Assembly: GCF_900107415.1 (NCBI RefSeq)
Contig: NZ_FNPX01000005.1
Coordinates: forward strand, 62,001 to 126,000
DNA from: Jannaschia faecimaris
GTDB taxonomy: Bacteria > Pseudomonadota > Alphaproteobacteria > Rhodobacterales > Rhodobacteraceae
Length of the DNA stretch: 64,000 nt
Direction: 5' to 3'
Of the stretch, positions 35,262-44,153 are shown piece by piece (the first letter of the stretch is position 1; the number at the start of each line of letters is the position of its first letter). Under the pieces are notes generated by a model. The model searched no databases and had not been told where the DNA came from. It worked only from the letters and a program-made list of their open reading frames with translations. Made by a program: the position numbers and the translations under genes.

Positions 35262-35677
35262 AATACTGGCTGTTCAAATCCGAACCCTCCACCTGGTCGT
35301 GGGACGATCAGGTCGCAAAGGGCAACGCGGGCGAGGAATGGGACGGTGTGCGAAACTACCAAGCGCGGAACTTCATGCGCGAAATGGCCTTGGGCGACCG
35401 GGGCTTCTTCTACCACTCGCAATCCGAAAAGGCGGTCGTCGGCATTGTGGAGGTCTGCGCAAAGGCTCACCCCGACTCCACCACCGACGACGACCGCTGG
35501 GAGTGCGTCGACATCCGGGCCGTCGAGCCACTGGCCTCACCGGTCACGCTGGCCACGATCAAGGCACGACCGGAACTTGCGGACATGCCACTCGTGCGTA
35601 GCCCCCGACTGTCCGTCCAACCGGTCAGCGCGTCGGAGTGGCAGGTGATCTGCCAGCTGGGCGGGGTCGAAGTTTAA
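35258..35677 (+). CDS. EVE domain-containing protein
   Basis: A 139-residue protein that is almost entirely an EVE (PUA-like) domain: MKYWLFKSEPSTWSWDDQ, WDGVRNYQARNFMREM, and GDRGFFYHSQSEKAVVGI. EVE domains, as in human THYN1, bind modified cytosine in DNA or modified RNA bases, and bacterial copies are linked to modified-base sensing or tRNA/rRNA methylation. The GTG start at 35258 is coupled to the YciI gene. No partner restriction or methyltransferase gene is adjacent, so this is probably a housekeeping copy. Confidence 0.9.
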   Translation: MKYWLFKSEPSTWSWDDQVAKGNAGEEWDGVRNYQARNFMREMALGDRGFFYHSQSEKAVVGIVEVCAKAHPDSTTDDDRWECVDIRAVEPLASPVTLATIKARPELADMPLVRSPRLSVQPVSASEWQVICQLGGVEV

Positions 35678-35730
35678 AAAAGTTTGGAACCGAAAGCCCC
35701 CCGTTGACGTAAGGTCTAAAGGGGTTTGCG

Positions 35731-35943
35731 ATGTCCAACTTGAGAGTCCTTCGAATTGAGAACGTCAGGTTCGATTATCTTCAATCCTTCGTCGAGGGCA
35801 TCGCAGTGTGCTGCGGAGCCGACGGCAAGGTAGACCGCCGACGACTTTCCATTCAAGCCGACCCCTACTGGTGCCATGAGACGGCGTCGTCCGCGTTGCG
35901 ACAGGTTGCCAGCAATATTTTCCTGACGAACCGCCCGCGCTGA
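35731..35943 (+). CDS. Possible small hypothetical protein
   Basis: A 70-codon frame preceded by AAAGGGG six bases before the ATG, which is a credible ribosome binding site. The product has no signal peptide, membrane segment or family motif that I recognise. Third-position GC is moderate, lower than in the neighbouring genes. It lies between the EVE gene and pyrF with no other gene on either strand, so it may be real, but the evidence is limited to the ribosome binding site. Confidence 0.3.
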   Translation: MSNLRVLRIENVRFDYLQSFVEGIAVCCGADGKVDRRRLSIQADPYWCHETASSALRQVASNIFLTNRPR

Positions 35944-36047
35944 CAGCCCGGGCACGAACACACTTCCAGAAACCGATGTCCAACTGGCTGGACAAAACAG
36001 GCACCGGCGGCATAGGCGACGCCACCGTCAGTTCCCAGGAGACCGCC

Positions 36048-36740
36048 ATGTCAGCCCCCGCAGATGACCGCCTGATCGTCGCACTTGACGTGCCGAATGC
36101 ACTTGAAGGGCTGCAAATGGCCGAGCGGCTGGGCGACGCCGTATCGTTCTACAAGATCGGACTGGGTATGCTTACGGGTGGCGGCCTTGCTCTTGCCAAC
36201 GAATTGAAGAGCGACCACGGCAAGCGTATCTTTCTCGACATGAAACTGTTCGACATCGGCGCGACCATTGAGGCAGCGGTCGGCGGCCTTTCGCAATTTG
36301 ATCTGGATTTCCTGACAGTGCACGGCGACCCTCATGTGGTCCGCGCCGCCGCGCAGGCAAAGCGTGACATGAAGATCCTGGCCGTGACGATCCTGACGTC
36401 CTTGGACAGGGCAGATCTGGATGCCGGGCTTATGGTTCCGGGCGATATCAAGGACCTGGTGCAGACACGGGCCGCCCGGGCGCTGGAAGCGGGAGCTGAT
36501 GGCGTCATCGCATCCCCCCAAGAAGCCGCCTTGATACGTGCTCTGCCCGAGGCGGCGGGCAAGCTGATCGTTACGCCGGGCGTGCGCCCTGCCGGGGCCG
36601 CCCTCGGAGATCAGAAGCGCGTCATGACACCGCGCGAAGCCGTGGCAGCTGGCGCGGATCACATTGTTGTTGGCCGTCCGATCCATGCCGCCGCCGACCC
36701 GCGTGCGGCGGCCCAGGCGATATTGTCCGAGTTGATCTAG
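36048..36740 (+). CDS. pyrF: Orotidine 5'-phosphate decarboxylase
   Basis: A 230-residue TIM-barrel enzyme that makes UMP in the last step of de novo pyrimidine synthesis. ATG 36048 has CAGGAG eight bases upstream. Conserved parts are LIVALDVPNALEGLQM, FYKIGLGML, the catalytic FLDMKLFDIGATIEAAV with its Lys-Asp network, FLTVHGDP, and the phosphate-binding VVGRPIHAAADPR. It stands alone, transcribed toward the convergent NfeD/SPFH pair. Confidence 0.96.
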   Translation: MSAPADDRLIVALDVPNALEGLQMAERLGDAVSFYKIGLGMLTGGGLALANELKSDHGKRIFLDMKLFDIGATIEAAVGGLSQFDLDFLTVHGDPHVVRAAAQAKRDMKILAVTILTSLDRADLDAGLMVPGDIKDLVQTRAARALEAGADGVIASPQEAALIRALPEAAGKLIVTPGVRPAGAALGDQKRVMTPREAVAAGADHIVVGRPIHAAADPRAAAQAILSELI

Positions 36741-36933
36741 CACAGTCGGGAGACATCTGCTGATAGCCCATCAGCACCCGAGCCTTGGTGGTGGAGGTCT
36801 CCGGCGCGCGATCGTACGACTGAAACCACGCGGGAATGGTCTGACATCATTCGACGGGGGCGCGATCCGCCCCGGCCCGAATTCAGTACTGCGACAGCAG
36901 TGCCTGCGTCGATACCCGTCCGGCGAGAAGCCG

Positions 36934-37218
36934 TCAGTCGTTAACATCTTTGTCGAAAGTCGTGACGCCACCGCCCTGTTTGCCGAACAAGGCGCGCAGG
37001 GCCAGCCACGCCACGAGCGACAGAAGCGCGAAGATGATCCCCAGCCACGCGATCCCGTAGGTCGTCGCGACCAAACCATCCAGAAGGCCGACAATCAGGC
37101 CTAGAGAGACAAGCCCGGCCCCGATGGCAAAGCCAAGCAGGATGTACGTTGGCGCGACGACCTCCAGAATTCCGAGAACCACTGCTGCCAGCGCCCAGAC
37201 CCACCAAGTCGCAAACAT
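36934..37218 (-). CDS. NfeD family membrane protein (short form)
   Basis: A 94-residue protein with three hydrophobic segments and a short charged tail; WVWALAAVVLGILEVVAPTYI with its Glu-x-x-x-Pro signature marks the NfeD family. It lacks the C-terminal OB-fold and protease domain of long NfeD proteins. Short NfeD proteins act with SPFH proteins of the stomatin/QmcA type in membrane organisation. Its start overlaps the stop of the upstream SPFH gene by one base (TGATG), so the two are co-translated. Confidence 0.88.
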   Translation of the reverse strand: MFATWWVWALAAVVLGILEVVAPTYILLGFAIGAGLVSLGLIVGLLDGLVATTYGIAWLGIIFALLSLVAWLALRALFGKQGGGVTTFDKDVND

Positions 37219-38114
37219 CAGCCACGCCCTTTCAGCATCTTGAACGCCTCGCCAAAGGCATCCATCGCGGACGCCGGAACGACGATCGTCTGCGAACCAC
37301 CCTTACCGCCCAATGCGACCAACGCCTCAACTTGCTTGAGGGCGACTTGGTACTGCGCCGCCTCAAGGCCATTATCGGCGATCGCCTGCGCCACCACGCC
37401 GGTGGCATATGCTTCTGCGTCGGCGGCGATACGGCGCGCCTTGGCGGTCTGTTCAGCCGCGTACAGCTCTGCATCCGCAGCCAGCTCAACGGCACGGCGG
37501 CTTCCTTCGGCCTCGGTGACCTGCGCACGGCGGGCCCGTTCTGCGTTGAGTTGCTGCATCATCGCTTCGCGCGTCTGCGCATCCAGATCGACGTCCAGGA
37601 TTTCGGCGCGCGTCACTTCGATCCCCCAGTCATCGACGGCGTCGGCCACCTGCGACTTGATCTTGGCAATCACCTCGGACCGATTGGACTGCACCTCGTC
37701 CAACTCCATCATGCCGATCTCGGCCCGTACGATACCCGCGACAGTGGTCGAAATGGCGGCATCCACATCCCGAATGCGGTAGACCGTCTTCTCGGGGTGC
37801 AGAATGCGATAGAAAACGCTGGTCTCGATCTGCACCAGCACGTTGTCGCGCGTGATTGCATCCTGGTTCGCGTTGGGCAACTGACGCTCCAGAATGGAGA
37901 TTTTGTGCGCCACCTTGTCCAAGAATGGGACGATCAGGTTGATGCCCGGCCCCAGAACGCTGCGCAGTCGCCCAAAGCGTTCGACTACGAATTTTTCGGA
38001 CTGTGGCACGATGCGGACGCCCAGCAGGATGCAGACGATGACGAAAACCGAAATGCCGATCAGCACCGCGTTCTCGCCAGCGAAATTCAGCAGGTCTTGT
38101 TCCAGGTTCATCAT
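37218..38114 (-). CDS. SPFH/band 7 domain protein (stomatin/QmcA-like)
   Basis: A 298-residue protein with an N-terminal membrane segment (NAVLIGISVFVIVCILLGV), then an SPFH domain from about residue 30 to 190: RIVPQSEKFVVERFGRL, GPGINLIVPFLDKV, VLVQIETSVFYRI, and LDAQTREAMMQQLNAERARRA. The region after about 190 is Ala/Glu-rich coiled coil ending in the amphipathic stretch VVPASAMDAFGEAFKML. Such proteins form membrane scaffolds and control proteases or local lipid order. It is paired with NfeD and divergent from dinB. Confidence 0.93.
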   Translation of the reverse strand: MMNLEQDLLNFAGENAVLIGISVFVIVCILLGVRIVPQSEKFVVERFGRLRSVLGPGINLIVPFLDKVAHKISILERQLPNANQDAITRDNVLVQIETSVFYRILHPEKTVYRIRDVDAAISTTVAGIVRAEIGMMELDEVQSNRSEVIAKIKSQVADAVDDWGIEVTRAEILDVDLDAQTREAMMQQLNAERARRAQVTEAEGSRRAVELAADAELYAAEQTAKARRIAADAEAYATGVVAQAIADNGLEAAQYQVALKQVEALVALGGKGGSQTIVVPASAMDAFGEAFKMLKGRG

Positions 38115-38260
38115 TGTCGCTCCAGCCGTGTGATTACAGACCGTTATAGGATCTGGACGGCCCTTACGGCATGGTCTGTCGTACCAAAGACCACGACCTG
38201 TGTCCGCCGGGTCGCAGAGTGGGGCATTTCCACGGCGGGCCGGGCGGCTTACACCAAAGC

Positions 38261-39514
38261 ATGCCCGCCATGTGCCGCCACTGTCTTACAACCTTCGAGA
38301 AAGGCACGCGGTGCCCGTCGTGCCGCAGTCCGCGCGTGACCGCGCATCCCGAGCTGTTTGACCTGTCGATCGCACACATGGACTGCGATGCCTTCTATGC
38401 CAGCGTCGAAAAGCGCGACCGACCGGAGCTGGCCGACAAACCGGTCATCATCGGCGGCGGCCGAAGGGGCGTCGTCTCGACCTGCTGCTACGTGGCACGC
38501 ATACGGGGCGTGCGGTCGGCCATGCCGATGTTCAAGGCTCTGGAACTTTGCCCCGATGCGGTCGTGCTCAAGGGCCGTATGGATCTCTACGTCGAGGTAT
38601 CGAAGCAGGTCCGCGCCCTGATGGAGGAGCTGACCCCCGCGATCGAGCCGCTCTCGCTGGACGAAGCGTTTCTCGACCTGACCGGCACGGCCCGACTGCA
38701 CGGTGCGCCACCGGCGGTCATGTTGGCGCGGCTGACAAAACGGATGCGCGAAGAAATCGGTATCACCGGTTCCATCGGTCTGAGCCATAACAAGTTCCTC
38801 GCCAAGATCGCCTCCGACCTGGACAAACCGCGCGGGTTCGCCGTTATCGGAAGGGCCGAGACCGAAGCCTTCCTCACCCCACAACCGGTGAGCATCATCT
38901 GGGGCGTTGGCGTTGTGGGACAAGAATCGCTCAAGAAGGCAGGCATCAACACCATTGGCGACCTCAAGCGATGGGACCGGGCCGACCTGTCCCGGCGCTT
39001 CGGGTCGATGGGGGATCGGCTCTGGCATCTTGCGCGGGGCGAAGATCGGCGCGCGGTCAACGCCCGCCGCCCGGTCAAATCCATCTCCAAGGAAACGACG
39101 TTCCACGAAAACACCGCCGACGCCGATGCGTTGGACGGGCATTTGTGGCGGCTGTCGGAACAGGTCTCGGCGCGGGCCAAGGCCAAGGACGTCGCTGGGC
39201 GCGTTGTCACGCTGAAGTTCAAGCGCGCCGATTTCTCGACCATCACGCGGCGACACGCGCTGTCCGACCCAACGCAACTGGCCGACCGCATCTATCGGGA
39301 GGCGCGCGCCTTGCTTGATGCAACGGGCGAACGCGGACCGGCGCGGCTGATCGGGGTCGGCATCGCCGACCTTGTGCGCGCCGAGGAGGCGGACAGGGGA
39401 AATGACCTGCTTGATCCCAATGCCGAAAAGCGACGCGAGGCAGAGCGCGCTACCGATGCAATCCGCGCCAGGTTCGGTGTTGATGCGATTCGAAAGGGCC
39501 GCGCCTTGCGGTAA
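38261..39514 (+). CDS. dinB: DNA polymerase IV with N-terminal zinc ribbon
   Basis: A 417-residue Y-family polymerase. ATG 38261 gives MPAMCRHCL with two CxxC pairs (CRHC ... CPSC), a zinc-ribbon extension seen in Rhodobacteraceae DinB; the frame is open further upstream but without homology. The palm motif is AHMDCDAFYASVEKRD, and the catalytic SLDEAFLDLTG holds the second acidic pair. GLSHNKFLAKIASDLDKP and a helix-hairpin-helix region follow, then the little-finger domain. It performs error-prone translesion synthesis. No LexA-type box is obvious in the short divergent region shared with the SPFH gene. Confidence 0.94.
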   Translation: MPAMCRHCLTTFEKGTRCPSCRSPRVTAHPELFDLSIAHMDCDAFYASVEKRDRPELADKPVIIGGGRRGVVSTCCYVARIRGVRSAMPMFKALELCPDAVVLKGRMDLYVEVSKQVRALMEELTPAIEPLSLDEAFLDLTGTARLHGAPPAVMLARLTKRMREEIGITGSIGLSHNKFLAKIASDLDKPRGFAVIGRAETEAFLTPQPVSIIWGVGVVGQESLKKAGINTIGDLKRWDRADLSRRFGSMGDRLWHLARGEDRRAVNARRPVKSISKETTFHENTADADALDGHLWRLSEQVSARAKAKDVAGRVVTLKFKRADFSTITRRHALSDPTQLADRIYREARALLDATGERGPARLIGVGIADLVRAEEADRGNDLLDPNAEKRREAERATDAIRARFGVDAIRKGRALR

Positions 39515-39517
39515 CGC

Positions 39518-40375
39518 CTATTCGGCTGCCAGACTACGCGGCTGGCCAATATGCAGACAGAACTGCGCCACGGCCTCGGTCATCAGATCGCGGATCGCGT
39601 CGAAGTTCGTCGTCCGCTCGATCAGGTCTTCGTTGAGGTATAGCGCGCGGTCGATCTCGATCTGGATCGCATGACGCCCGCGATCCGGCTGACCATAGGC
39701 CTGAGTGACATAGGCTCCTGCGAAGGGAGCATTGCGTGCCACGCGCAAGCCGAGCCCCTCGAATACCGCTTCTAGCGTGTCGACGAGATCTGTCGCCGCC
39801 GAAGACCCGAATCGGTCCCCGAGCACGACCTCGGCGTGACGCCCCTTCCCGCCAGTCGTGGCAATCGCCTCGTGCGGCATGGAATGGCAATCCAGCAGGA
39901 TCGCCTGCCCGAATTGCTGATGGGCCGACGACAGAAGCGCGTGCAATTGGTCGTGATAGGGCCGCCAGTATGTTTCGATCCGGTGTTGTGCCTCTTCTTG
40001 CGTGATCTTGCCACGGTAGATCGCGCGGCCTTGCGCGACGACACGGGGAATCACGCCAAGGCCGGAACTGATCCGCGGATTCATCGCGCCGCGCGGTACG
40101 TCCTGAACAACGGCGGGGTCCAGCTCTTCGGCGGCTCGGTTGAGGTCAAGAAACGCCCTTGGCATCCCCGCCGTCAGGAGCGGCACCCCCAGTTGCGGCA
40201 CGCGCTCGATCAGAAGATCAACATAGGCATCCTCCGACGACCGGATACGCTCCTCGTCCAGCACGGTCGTATCCAGGAACGCCGCGTCGTAACCGCGGCC
40301 CGAGTGCGGTGACGCCACCACGACGGGCGTGGTGACGTGCTTGGGCATCGTCAACTGGAATGGCTGCCTGGACAT
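39518..40375 (-). CDS. N-formylglutamate amidohydrolase
   Basis: A 285-residue hydrolase. ATG 40375 has GGAGGAG about 11 bases upstream; the frame continues to 40585 but that part runs through the tRNA-Val gene and is not coding. Family motifs: VVVASPHSGRGY at the start, RSSEDAYVDLLIERVP, ILLDCHSMPHEA with likely metal ligands, and GRHAIQIEIDRALYLNE. The enzyme releases glutamate and formate in histidine breakdown, or acts on similar N-formyl/N-acyl substrates; no hut genes are nearby, so the pathway is unconfirmed. It is convergent with dinB, four bases away. Confidence 0.9.
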   Translation of the reverse strand: MSRQPFQLTMPKHVTTPVVVASPHSGRGYDAAFLDTTVLDEERIRSSEDAYVDLLIERVPQLGVPLLTAGMPRAFLDLNRAAEELDPAVVQDVPRGAMNPRISSGLGVIPRVVAQGRAIYRGKITQEEAQHRIETYWRPYHDQLHALLSSAHQQFGQAILLDCHSMPHEAIATTGGKGRHAEVVLGDRFGSSAATDLVDTLEAVFEGLGLRVARNAPFAGAYVTQAYGQPDRGRHAIQIEIDRALYLNEDLIERTTNFDAIRDLMTEAVAQFCLHIGQPRSLAAE

Positions 40376-40510
40376 GGGCGACAAGTGCTCCTCCAAGAAC
40401 ACGATAGTGCTTTGCGGAAACTGCCGAAAGCCCCCTTGCGCGCCATTGTGAAAGACACTATCCACCGCGCACCAATCGGCGGGTCGGACTTGTTCAGGCT
40501 TGTTGTGACG

Positions 40511-40585
40511 GGTGATTAGCTCAGCGGTAGAGCACTTCGTTGACATCGAAGGGGTCACTGGTTCGATCCCAGTATCGCCCACCAT
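40511..40585 (+). tRNA. tRNA-Val (anticodon GAC)
   Basis: The acceptor GGGTGAT pairs with ATCGCCC, followed by A and an encoded CCA. The D arm (GCTC/GAGC), anticodon stem CTTCG/CGAAG with loop TTGACAT, and T-arm CACTGGTTCGATCCCAGT are complete. The anticodon GAC reads GUC and GUU valine codons. It lies divergent from the amidohydrolase gene and upstream of rpmJ. Confidence 0.96.
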
Positions 40586-40653
40586 TCACCGCCCCCGTCG
40601 GGGGCATACACCAACCCGGGGCGTCACCCCCGCAGGCATCAGGAGCGCTTACC

Positions 40654-40779
40654 ATGAAGGTTCGCAATTCCCTCCGGTCGCTGAAGAACCGCCATCGCGA
40701 CTGCCGCGTCGTGCGCCGCAAGGGCCGGGTCTACGTGATCAACAAGACGCAGCGCCGCTTCAAGGCCCGTCAGGGCTGA
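40654..40779 (+). CDS. rpmJ: 50S ribosomal protein L36, zinc-free form
   Basis: A 41-residue basic protein, [20 protein letters not shown] then [21 protein letters not shown], which is the whole L36 sequence. The zinc form has Cys-x2-Cys ... Cys ... His; here only one cysteine remains, so this is the C-minus paralogue used under zinc limitation or as the sole copy in some alphaproteobacteria. AGGAG lies 9 bases before the ATG. A strong terminator follows at 40827. Confidence 0.95.
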   Translation: MKVRNSLRSLKNRHRDCRVVRRKGRVYVINKTQRRFKARQG

Positions 40780-40826
40780 GGCACCGGACCCTCTTCGGGG
40801 GCCGACACCGCGTCAAGCATAGAAAG

Positions 40827-40852
40827 GCCGCTCCTCCGGGGGCGGCTTTTTT
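40827..40852 (+). terminator. Rho-independent terminator after rpmJ
   Basis: GCCGCTCC pairs with GGGGCGGC around a short loop (40827-40846), followed by six T. It ends the rpmJ transcript, 47 bases after the stop. Confidence 0.9.
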
Positions 40853-41011
40853 CATGTCGGGGTCCCTGCTTATCACGCCAGAAAGCCGCGTTCGACTTTC
40901 ATGGAGGAGATCAAGGACTGTCTAGGACACCTCATTTCCAGTTCTTCGCACTCGTCATTGAAAGAAAAGCAATACAGGATCCTGACAAGCATTCAGCCGC
41001 AGGAGGCACCA

Positions 41012-41437
41012 ATGGCGGACGTCGAGGCATTGATCGGGTCGTGGCGGATGAAGGCGTGGACCCGCACATCGGTGGCGACGGGCGAGACCACCGACGCCTT
41101 GGGCCCCTCTCCGATTGGCTTTATCGCCTACCATCGATGCGGTCGGATGATGGCATCGGTCTTCCGCCGCGATCGTTTCCCGCCCAAGGACCAGGCTTGG
41201 ACGATGGAGGAGAAAGCCAGGCTGTTCGATGACATGCTCGCGTATGTCGCCTCCTACCGTATCGAGGGGAATCGGGTCATCCACGAGGTCGACGGATCCT
41301 GGAACCCGAGTTGGCAGGGCGCGCTGCAGCGCCCGTTCACCCTCGAAGGTGATCGATTGGTCATCAGTGGCGCTCCGGGCGTCGATCCCGCCACAGGAGA
41401 GAATGTCATATACCGAATGGAGTTCACCAAGGACTGA
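41012..41437 (+). CDS. Lipocalin-like domain protein
   Basis: A 141-residue protein from ATG 41012, preceded by GCAGGAGG at eight bases; the open frame extends upstream to 40901 but the extra residues look random. ALIGSWRMKAWTRTSVATGE and GFIAYHRCGRMMASVFRRD followed by a beta-rich body ending VIYRMEF mark the lipocalin-like (DUF1348/lipocalin_5-like) fold that binds small hydrophobic ligands. No signal peptide is present, so it is probably cytoplasmic. Ligand and role are unknown. A MarR-family regulator follows 139 bases downstream. Confidence 0.8.
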   Translation: MADVEALIGSWRMKAWTRTSVATGETTDALGPSPIGFIAYHRCGRMMASVFRRDRFPPKDQAWTMEEKARLFDDMLAYVASYRIEGNRVIHEVDGSWNPSWQGALQRPFTLEGDRLVISGAPGVDPATGENVIYRMEFTKD

Positions 41438-41576
41438 CCTTTCAAACGCGCCGGAGTGGTTGACGCGGACGGAACGGATGCAAGCCGAAACGGTCAGCGC
41501 ACACCATTGTTCATTTCCCTGCGCGACCGGTTCTCAATCACTTGACGTCTCGTCGCCGCAGCTTCAGCCTGCGGTC

Positions 41577-41993
41577 ATGGCAAAACCCTCTTCGCCCAAG
41601 GCGCTGGCTGATCTTATCGACCGTCTTGCGCCCGCCCTGCGCCGCACCCAAGGCAGCGGTGCGGATCGGGGCCCCCGCGTGGCGCTCATGGCCGAATTAT
41701 CCGACAACGGCCCCGCGACGATGCGCGATCTGGCGTCACATCTTCACGTCTCGCCACAGGCCGTCACCGGCCTCGTCGACCAGTTGGAGGCCGAGGGACT
41801 TCTGGCGCGCGAGAGACACCCGACCGACCGGCGCAAGACGGTGATCCGTCTGAACGATCACGCACGCGAAAACGTTAAGGCCGCCCGCGCTGCGCGCACG
41901 GACGGTCTCTCCAGTTTGTTTGCAGACATTCCCAAGGAAGATAGGGCCGCGTTTGCCCGCGTCGCCCGAACCCTCCTTGATCGCCTCTCCTGA
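41577..41993 (+). CDS. MarR-family transcriptional regulator
   Basis: A 138-residue winged-helix protein from ATG 41577. The DNA-binding part is MRDLASHLHVSPQAVTGLVD followed by QLEAEGLLARERHPTDRRKT, the wing, with dimerisation helices at both ends. It is separated by two bases from the convergent peroxiredoxin gene and downstream of the lipocalin-like gene. MarR proteins of this kind often sense oxidants or phenolics; a link to the peroxiredoxin is possible by position only. The longer upstream open frame is a shadow of the preceding gene. Confidence 0.88.
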   Translation: MAKPSSPKALADLIDRLAPALRRTQGSGADRGPRVALMAELSDNGPATMRDLASHLHVSPQAVTGLVDQLEAEGLLARERHPTDRRKTVIRLNDHARENVKAARAARTDGLSSLFADIPKEDRAAFARVARTLLDRLS

Positions 41994-41995
41994 AA

Positions 41996-42655
41996 TCAGG
42001 CCGAGGACGGGTCCTTCGTGGTGCGCAGATAGGGGAAATGGGTCGTGAACTCCCCGAACTTGGCCTTGGCATCCTCGTTCGACACGGTCGCCGGTATGAC
42101 CACATCGCGGCCCTTTTCCCAATTGGCGGGCATCGCTATGCCGTGCTTGGCGGCGGCCTGCAACGCGTCCGTCGCGCGCAGAATCTCGGCGAAGTTGCGA
42201 CCGACATTCATCGGGTAAGTCATCGACAGCTTCAGCTGCTTGTCCGGCCCGATAATGTAGACCGAACGTACGGTCGCCGTATCGTTCGGCGTGCGCCCGT
42301 CGGGCAGGTAGGCATCGGCGGGCAGCATGTCATAGGCCTTGGAAATCTCCAGGCTTTCGTCCGCGATGATCGGAAAGGTCGCCTCGGCCCCGGCGAATTT
42401 GCCGATATCACCTTTCCACTTGCGATGATCCTCGACGCCGTCGACCGAGATGCCGATGACCTTCACGCCACGCTTGGCCCATTCGTCGGCCAGCTGCGCG
42501 ACGGCACCGAACTCGGTGGTGCAAACTGGGGTGAAATCCTTGGGGTGGCTGAACAGGATCGTCCAGCTGTCGCCGATCCAGTCATGGAAGCTGATCGGTC
42601 CCTCGCTCGTCTCCGCCTTGAAATCGGGAACGACCTGGTTGATGCGCAGGCTCAT
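41996..42655 (-). CDS. 1-Cys peroxiredoxin (Prx6 type)
   Basis: A 219-residue peroxiredoxin from ATG 42655. The peroxidatic cysteine lies in HPKDFTPVCTTE, preceded by TILFS. The Prx6-type C-terminus includes ADAYLPDGRTPNDTATVRSV and PANWEKGRDVVIPATVSNED, absent from short Prx proteins. It reduces hydrogen peroxide and organic hydroperoxides in the cytoplasm, with glutathione or another thiol as reductant. It is convergent with the MarR gene and divergent from the hypothetical gene at 42719. Confidence 0.93.
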   Translation of the reverse strand: MSLRINQVVPDFKAETSEGPISFHDWIGDSWTILFSHPKDFTPVCTTEFGAVAQLADEWAKRGVKVIGISVDGVEDHRKWKGDIGKFAGAEATFPIIADESLEISKAYDMLPADAYLPDGRTPNDTATVRSVYIIGPDKQLKLSMTYPMNVGRNFAEILRATDALQAAAKHGIAMPANWEKGRDVVIPATVSNEDAKAKFGEFTTHFPYLRTTKDPSSA

Positions 42656-42718
42656 GTCGGGTCTCCTTGCTTTTGCTTGACGTAACCTAATGTCGCGGAG
42701 GGCGCGGTACCAGACGGG

Positions 42719-43126
42719 ATGGGCGAAGACGTGAACAAATCGCTGACGGGCCAATGGATCGGCCGCTTTGATTACGATGACGGCGAGGCCTCCGTCCCGT
42801 TCGAGGCCGATATGATCCAGAGCGGCATGACTCTGCGGGCGCAGACGGTCGAGCCCAATACGTTCCATCCCGGTGCCATGAAGGAATTGCGCGGATTTCT
42901 AACCGGCTGGATCGTGGGTTCGGAAGTGCGTCTGACAAAGACCTATACCTTTGATCAGGTCGCCGATCCCGAATACGTCGGGCGGGTCGACGCCGATGCG
43001 CGGCGCATCACCGGATGCTGGAGCTTCGAGGACATGCCCGCGAACACGGGTCGTTTCACCATGACGCGCCGCCCCGCCGCCAAGGCGCTTGCCGAGCGAC
43101 GGATTGCGGCGGAAACGGAGGTCTGA
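42719..43126 (+). CDS. Hypothetical protein, beta-rich
   Basis: A 135-residue protein, divergent from the peroxiredoxin gene with 63 bases between starts. It starts MGEDVNKSLTGQWIGRFDYD and contains the stretch GCWSFEDMPANTGRFTMTRR; alternating polar and hydrophobic residues suggest a small beta barrel or lipocalin-like fold. It has no signal peptide or membrane segment. A GTG at 42731 is an alternative start. I do not recognise the family. High GC in third positions and the lack of anything else here make it a real gene. Confidence 0.7.
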   Translation: MGEDVNKSLTGQWIGRFDYDDGEASVPFEADMIQSGMTLRAQTVEPNTFHPGAMKELRGFLTGWIVGSEVRLTKTYTFDQVADPEYVGRVDADARRITGCWSFEDMPANTGRFTMTRRPAAKALAERRIAAETEV

Positions 43127-43146
43127 CCGTCAGAACCGCCCAATCT

Positions 43147-43803
43147 TCAGAACGGACAGGGTGCCTCCAGACGCATGACCTGGCCGGTGATCGGGTGTTC
43201 GAACTTCAGCCCCTCGGCGTGCAACATCATGCGTGGAAAATCCTGTGCGGCTCCATCGGCGTAAAACGGGTCGCCCAAGATTGGATGCCCTAGTTGTTGC
43301 ATGTGCACGCGCAACTGGTGGCTGCGCCCCGTGCGCGGCATCAGCTTCATGCGAGTCGTCCCGTCCTCGCGCGCCATCCGCTGCCAATCGGTGACGGCGG
43401 GCTTTCCCGTCTCATGGTTCACATGCTGCAAGGGCCGGTTCGGCCAATCCACAATCAGGGGCAGGTCGATGGTACCCTTCTCTTCGACCACCTCGCCCCA
43501 AACACGTGCGATATAGCGCTTCTTGATGCGCTTCACCTCGAACATGCGCCCGATCTTGCGCTGCCCCTCCTTGGTCAATGCAAAGATCATGATACCCGAC
43601 GTATCGCGGTCCAGCCGGTGACACAGCAGCACCTCCGGGTATTTCACAGCCAGCCGCGACAAGACGCAATCGGCCAGATGATCCCCGCGTCCGGGCACCG
43701 ACAGCAATCCCTCCGGCTTGTCCACCACCAGCAGGTGATCGTCGCGATAAATAACGGGGATCGGCCGGGTCGGCGGGTTATAAGGAGTGGACGGTCCGGT
43801 CAT
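43147..43803 (-). CDS. RluA-family pseudouridine synthase
   Basis: A 218-residue enzyme. The catalytic motif is LLCHRLDRDTSGIMIFAL, in which the Asp after Leu attacks the uridine; VIYRDDHLLVVDKPEGLLSV opens the domain and GRSHQLRVHMQQLGHPILGD closes it. It lacks an N-terminal S4 domain and matches the short RluA type that modifies 23S rRNA U746 and tRNA U32. It could also be an RluA paralogue with a different target. It precedes a small membrane protein gene on the same strand (upstream at 43843). Confidence 0.9.
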   Translation of the reverse strand: MTGPSTPYNPPTRPIPVIYRDDHLLVVDKPEGLLSVPGRGDHLADCVLSRLAVKYPEVLLCHRLDRDTSGIMIFALTKEGQRKIGRMFEVKRIKKRYIARVWGEVVEEKGTIDLPLIVDWPNRPLQHVNHETGKPAVTDWQRMAREDGTTRMKLMPRTGRSHQLRVHMQQLGHPILGDPFYADGAAQDFPRMMLHAEGLKFEHPITGQVMRLEAPCPF

Positions 43804-43842
43804 GGCACGCGCCCTAGCGCGCTGCGCGCTCCAACGCCAGTG

Positions 43843-44103
43843 TCACAGCCGGGTGAAGACAATGCCTGAGATGGCGGCGCAGATCAGCAGGGCCGGTGTC
43901 AGGCCAAGCCAGACCCGCCGCCGGAACTGGTTAACAGGGTCAGACAGGTAATTTCGGACTGCACCCGCCTGCGCATCTACCTCCTGCAGATCCGGATCGC
44001 TGGACACAGCACGTCCGAATATCCCCAGCAGGATACTGAGTGATACAATCGCCCAAGCCGCAAAGATCAGCGCCTGCACGGCAAGAAATACGACCAACAT
44101 CAT
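43843..44103 (-). CDS. Small membrane protein, unknown function
   Basis: An 86-residue protein from ATG 44103 with two hydrophobic segments: LVVFLAVQALIFAAWAIVSL near the start and LTPALLICAAISGIVF at the end, linked by about 35 polar residues. The open frame runs further upstream, but that part does not look coding. I do not recognise the family. It lies between the dienelactone hydrolase and RluA-type genes, on the same strand as both. Confidence 0.6.
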   Translation of the reverse strand: MMLVVFLAVQALIFAAWAIVSLSILLGIFGRAVSSDPDLQEVDAQAGAVRNYLSDPVNQFRRRVWLGLTPALLICAAISGIVFTRL

Positions 44104-44153
44104 GGGGAGCAAGTCAGCATGGACCCGCTCCCGGATCAAGGCGCAGGTTCGAA

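Noticed and set aside
39518-40585. Extended N-terminus of the N-formylglutamate amidohydrolase
   Set aside because: The first 70 codons run through the tRNA-Val gene and produce the well-known tRNA mistranslation peptide; the start at 40375 has a good ribosome binding site.
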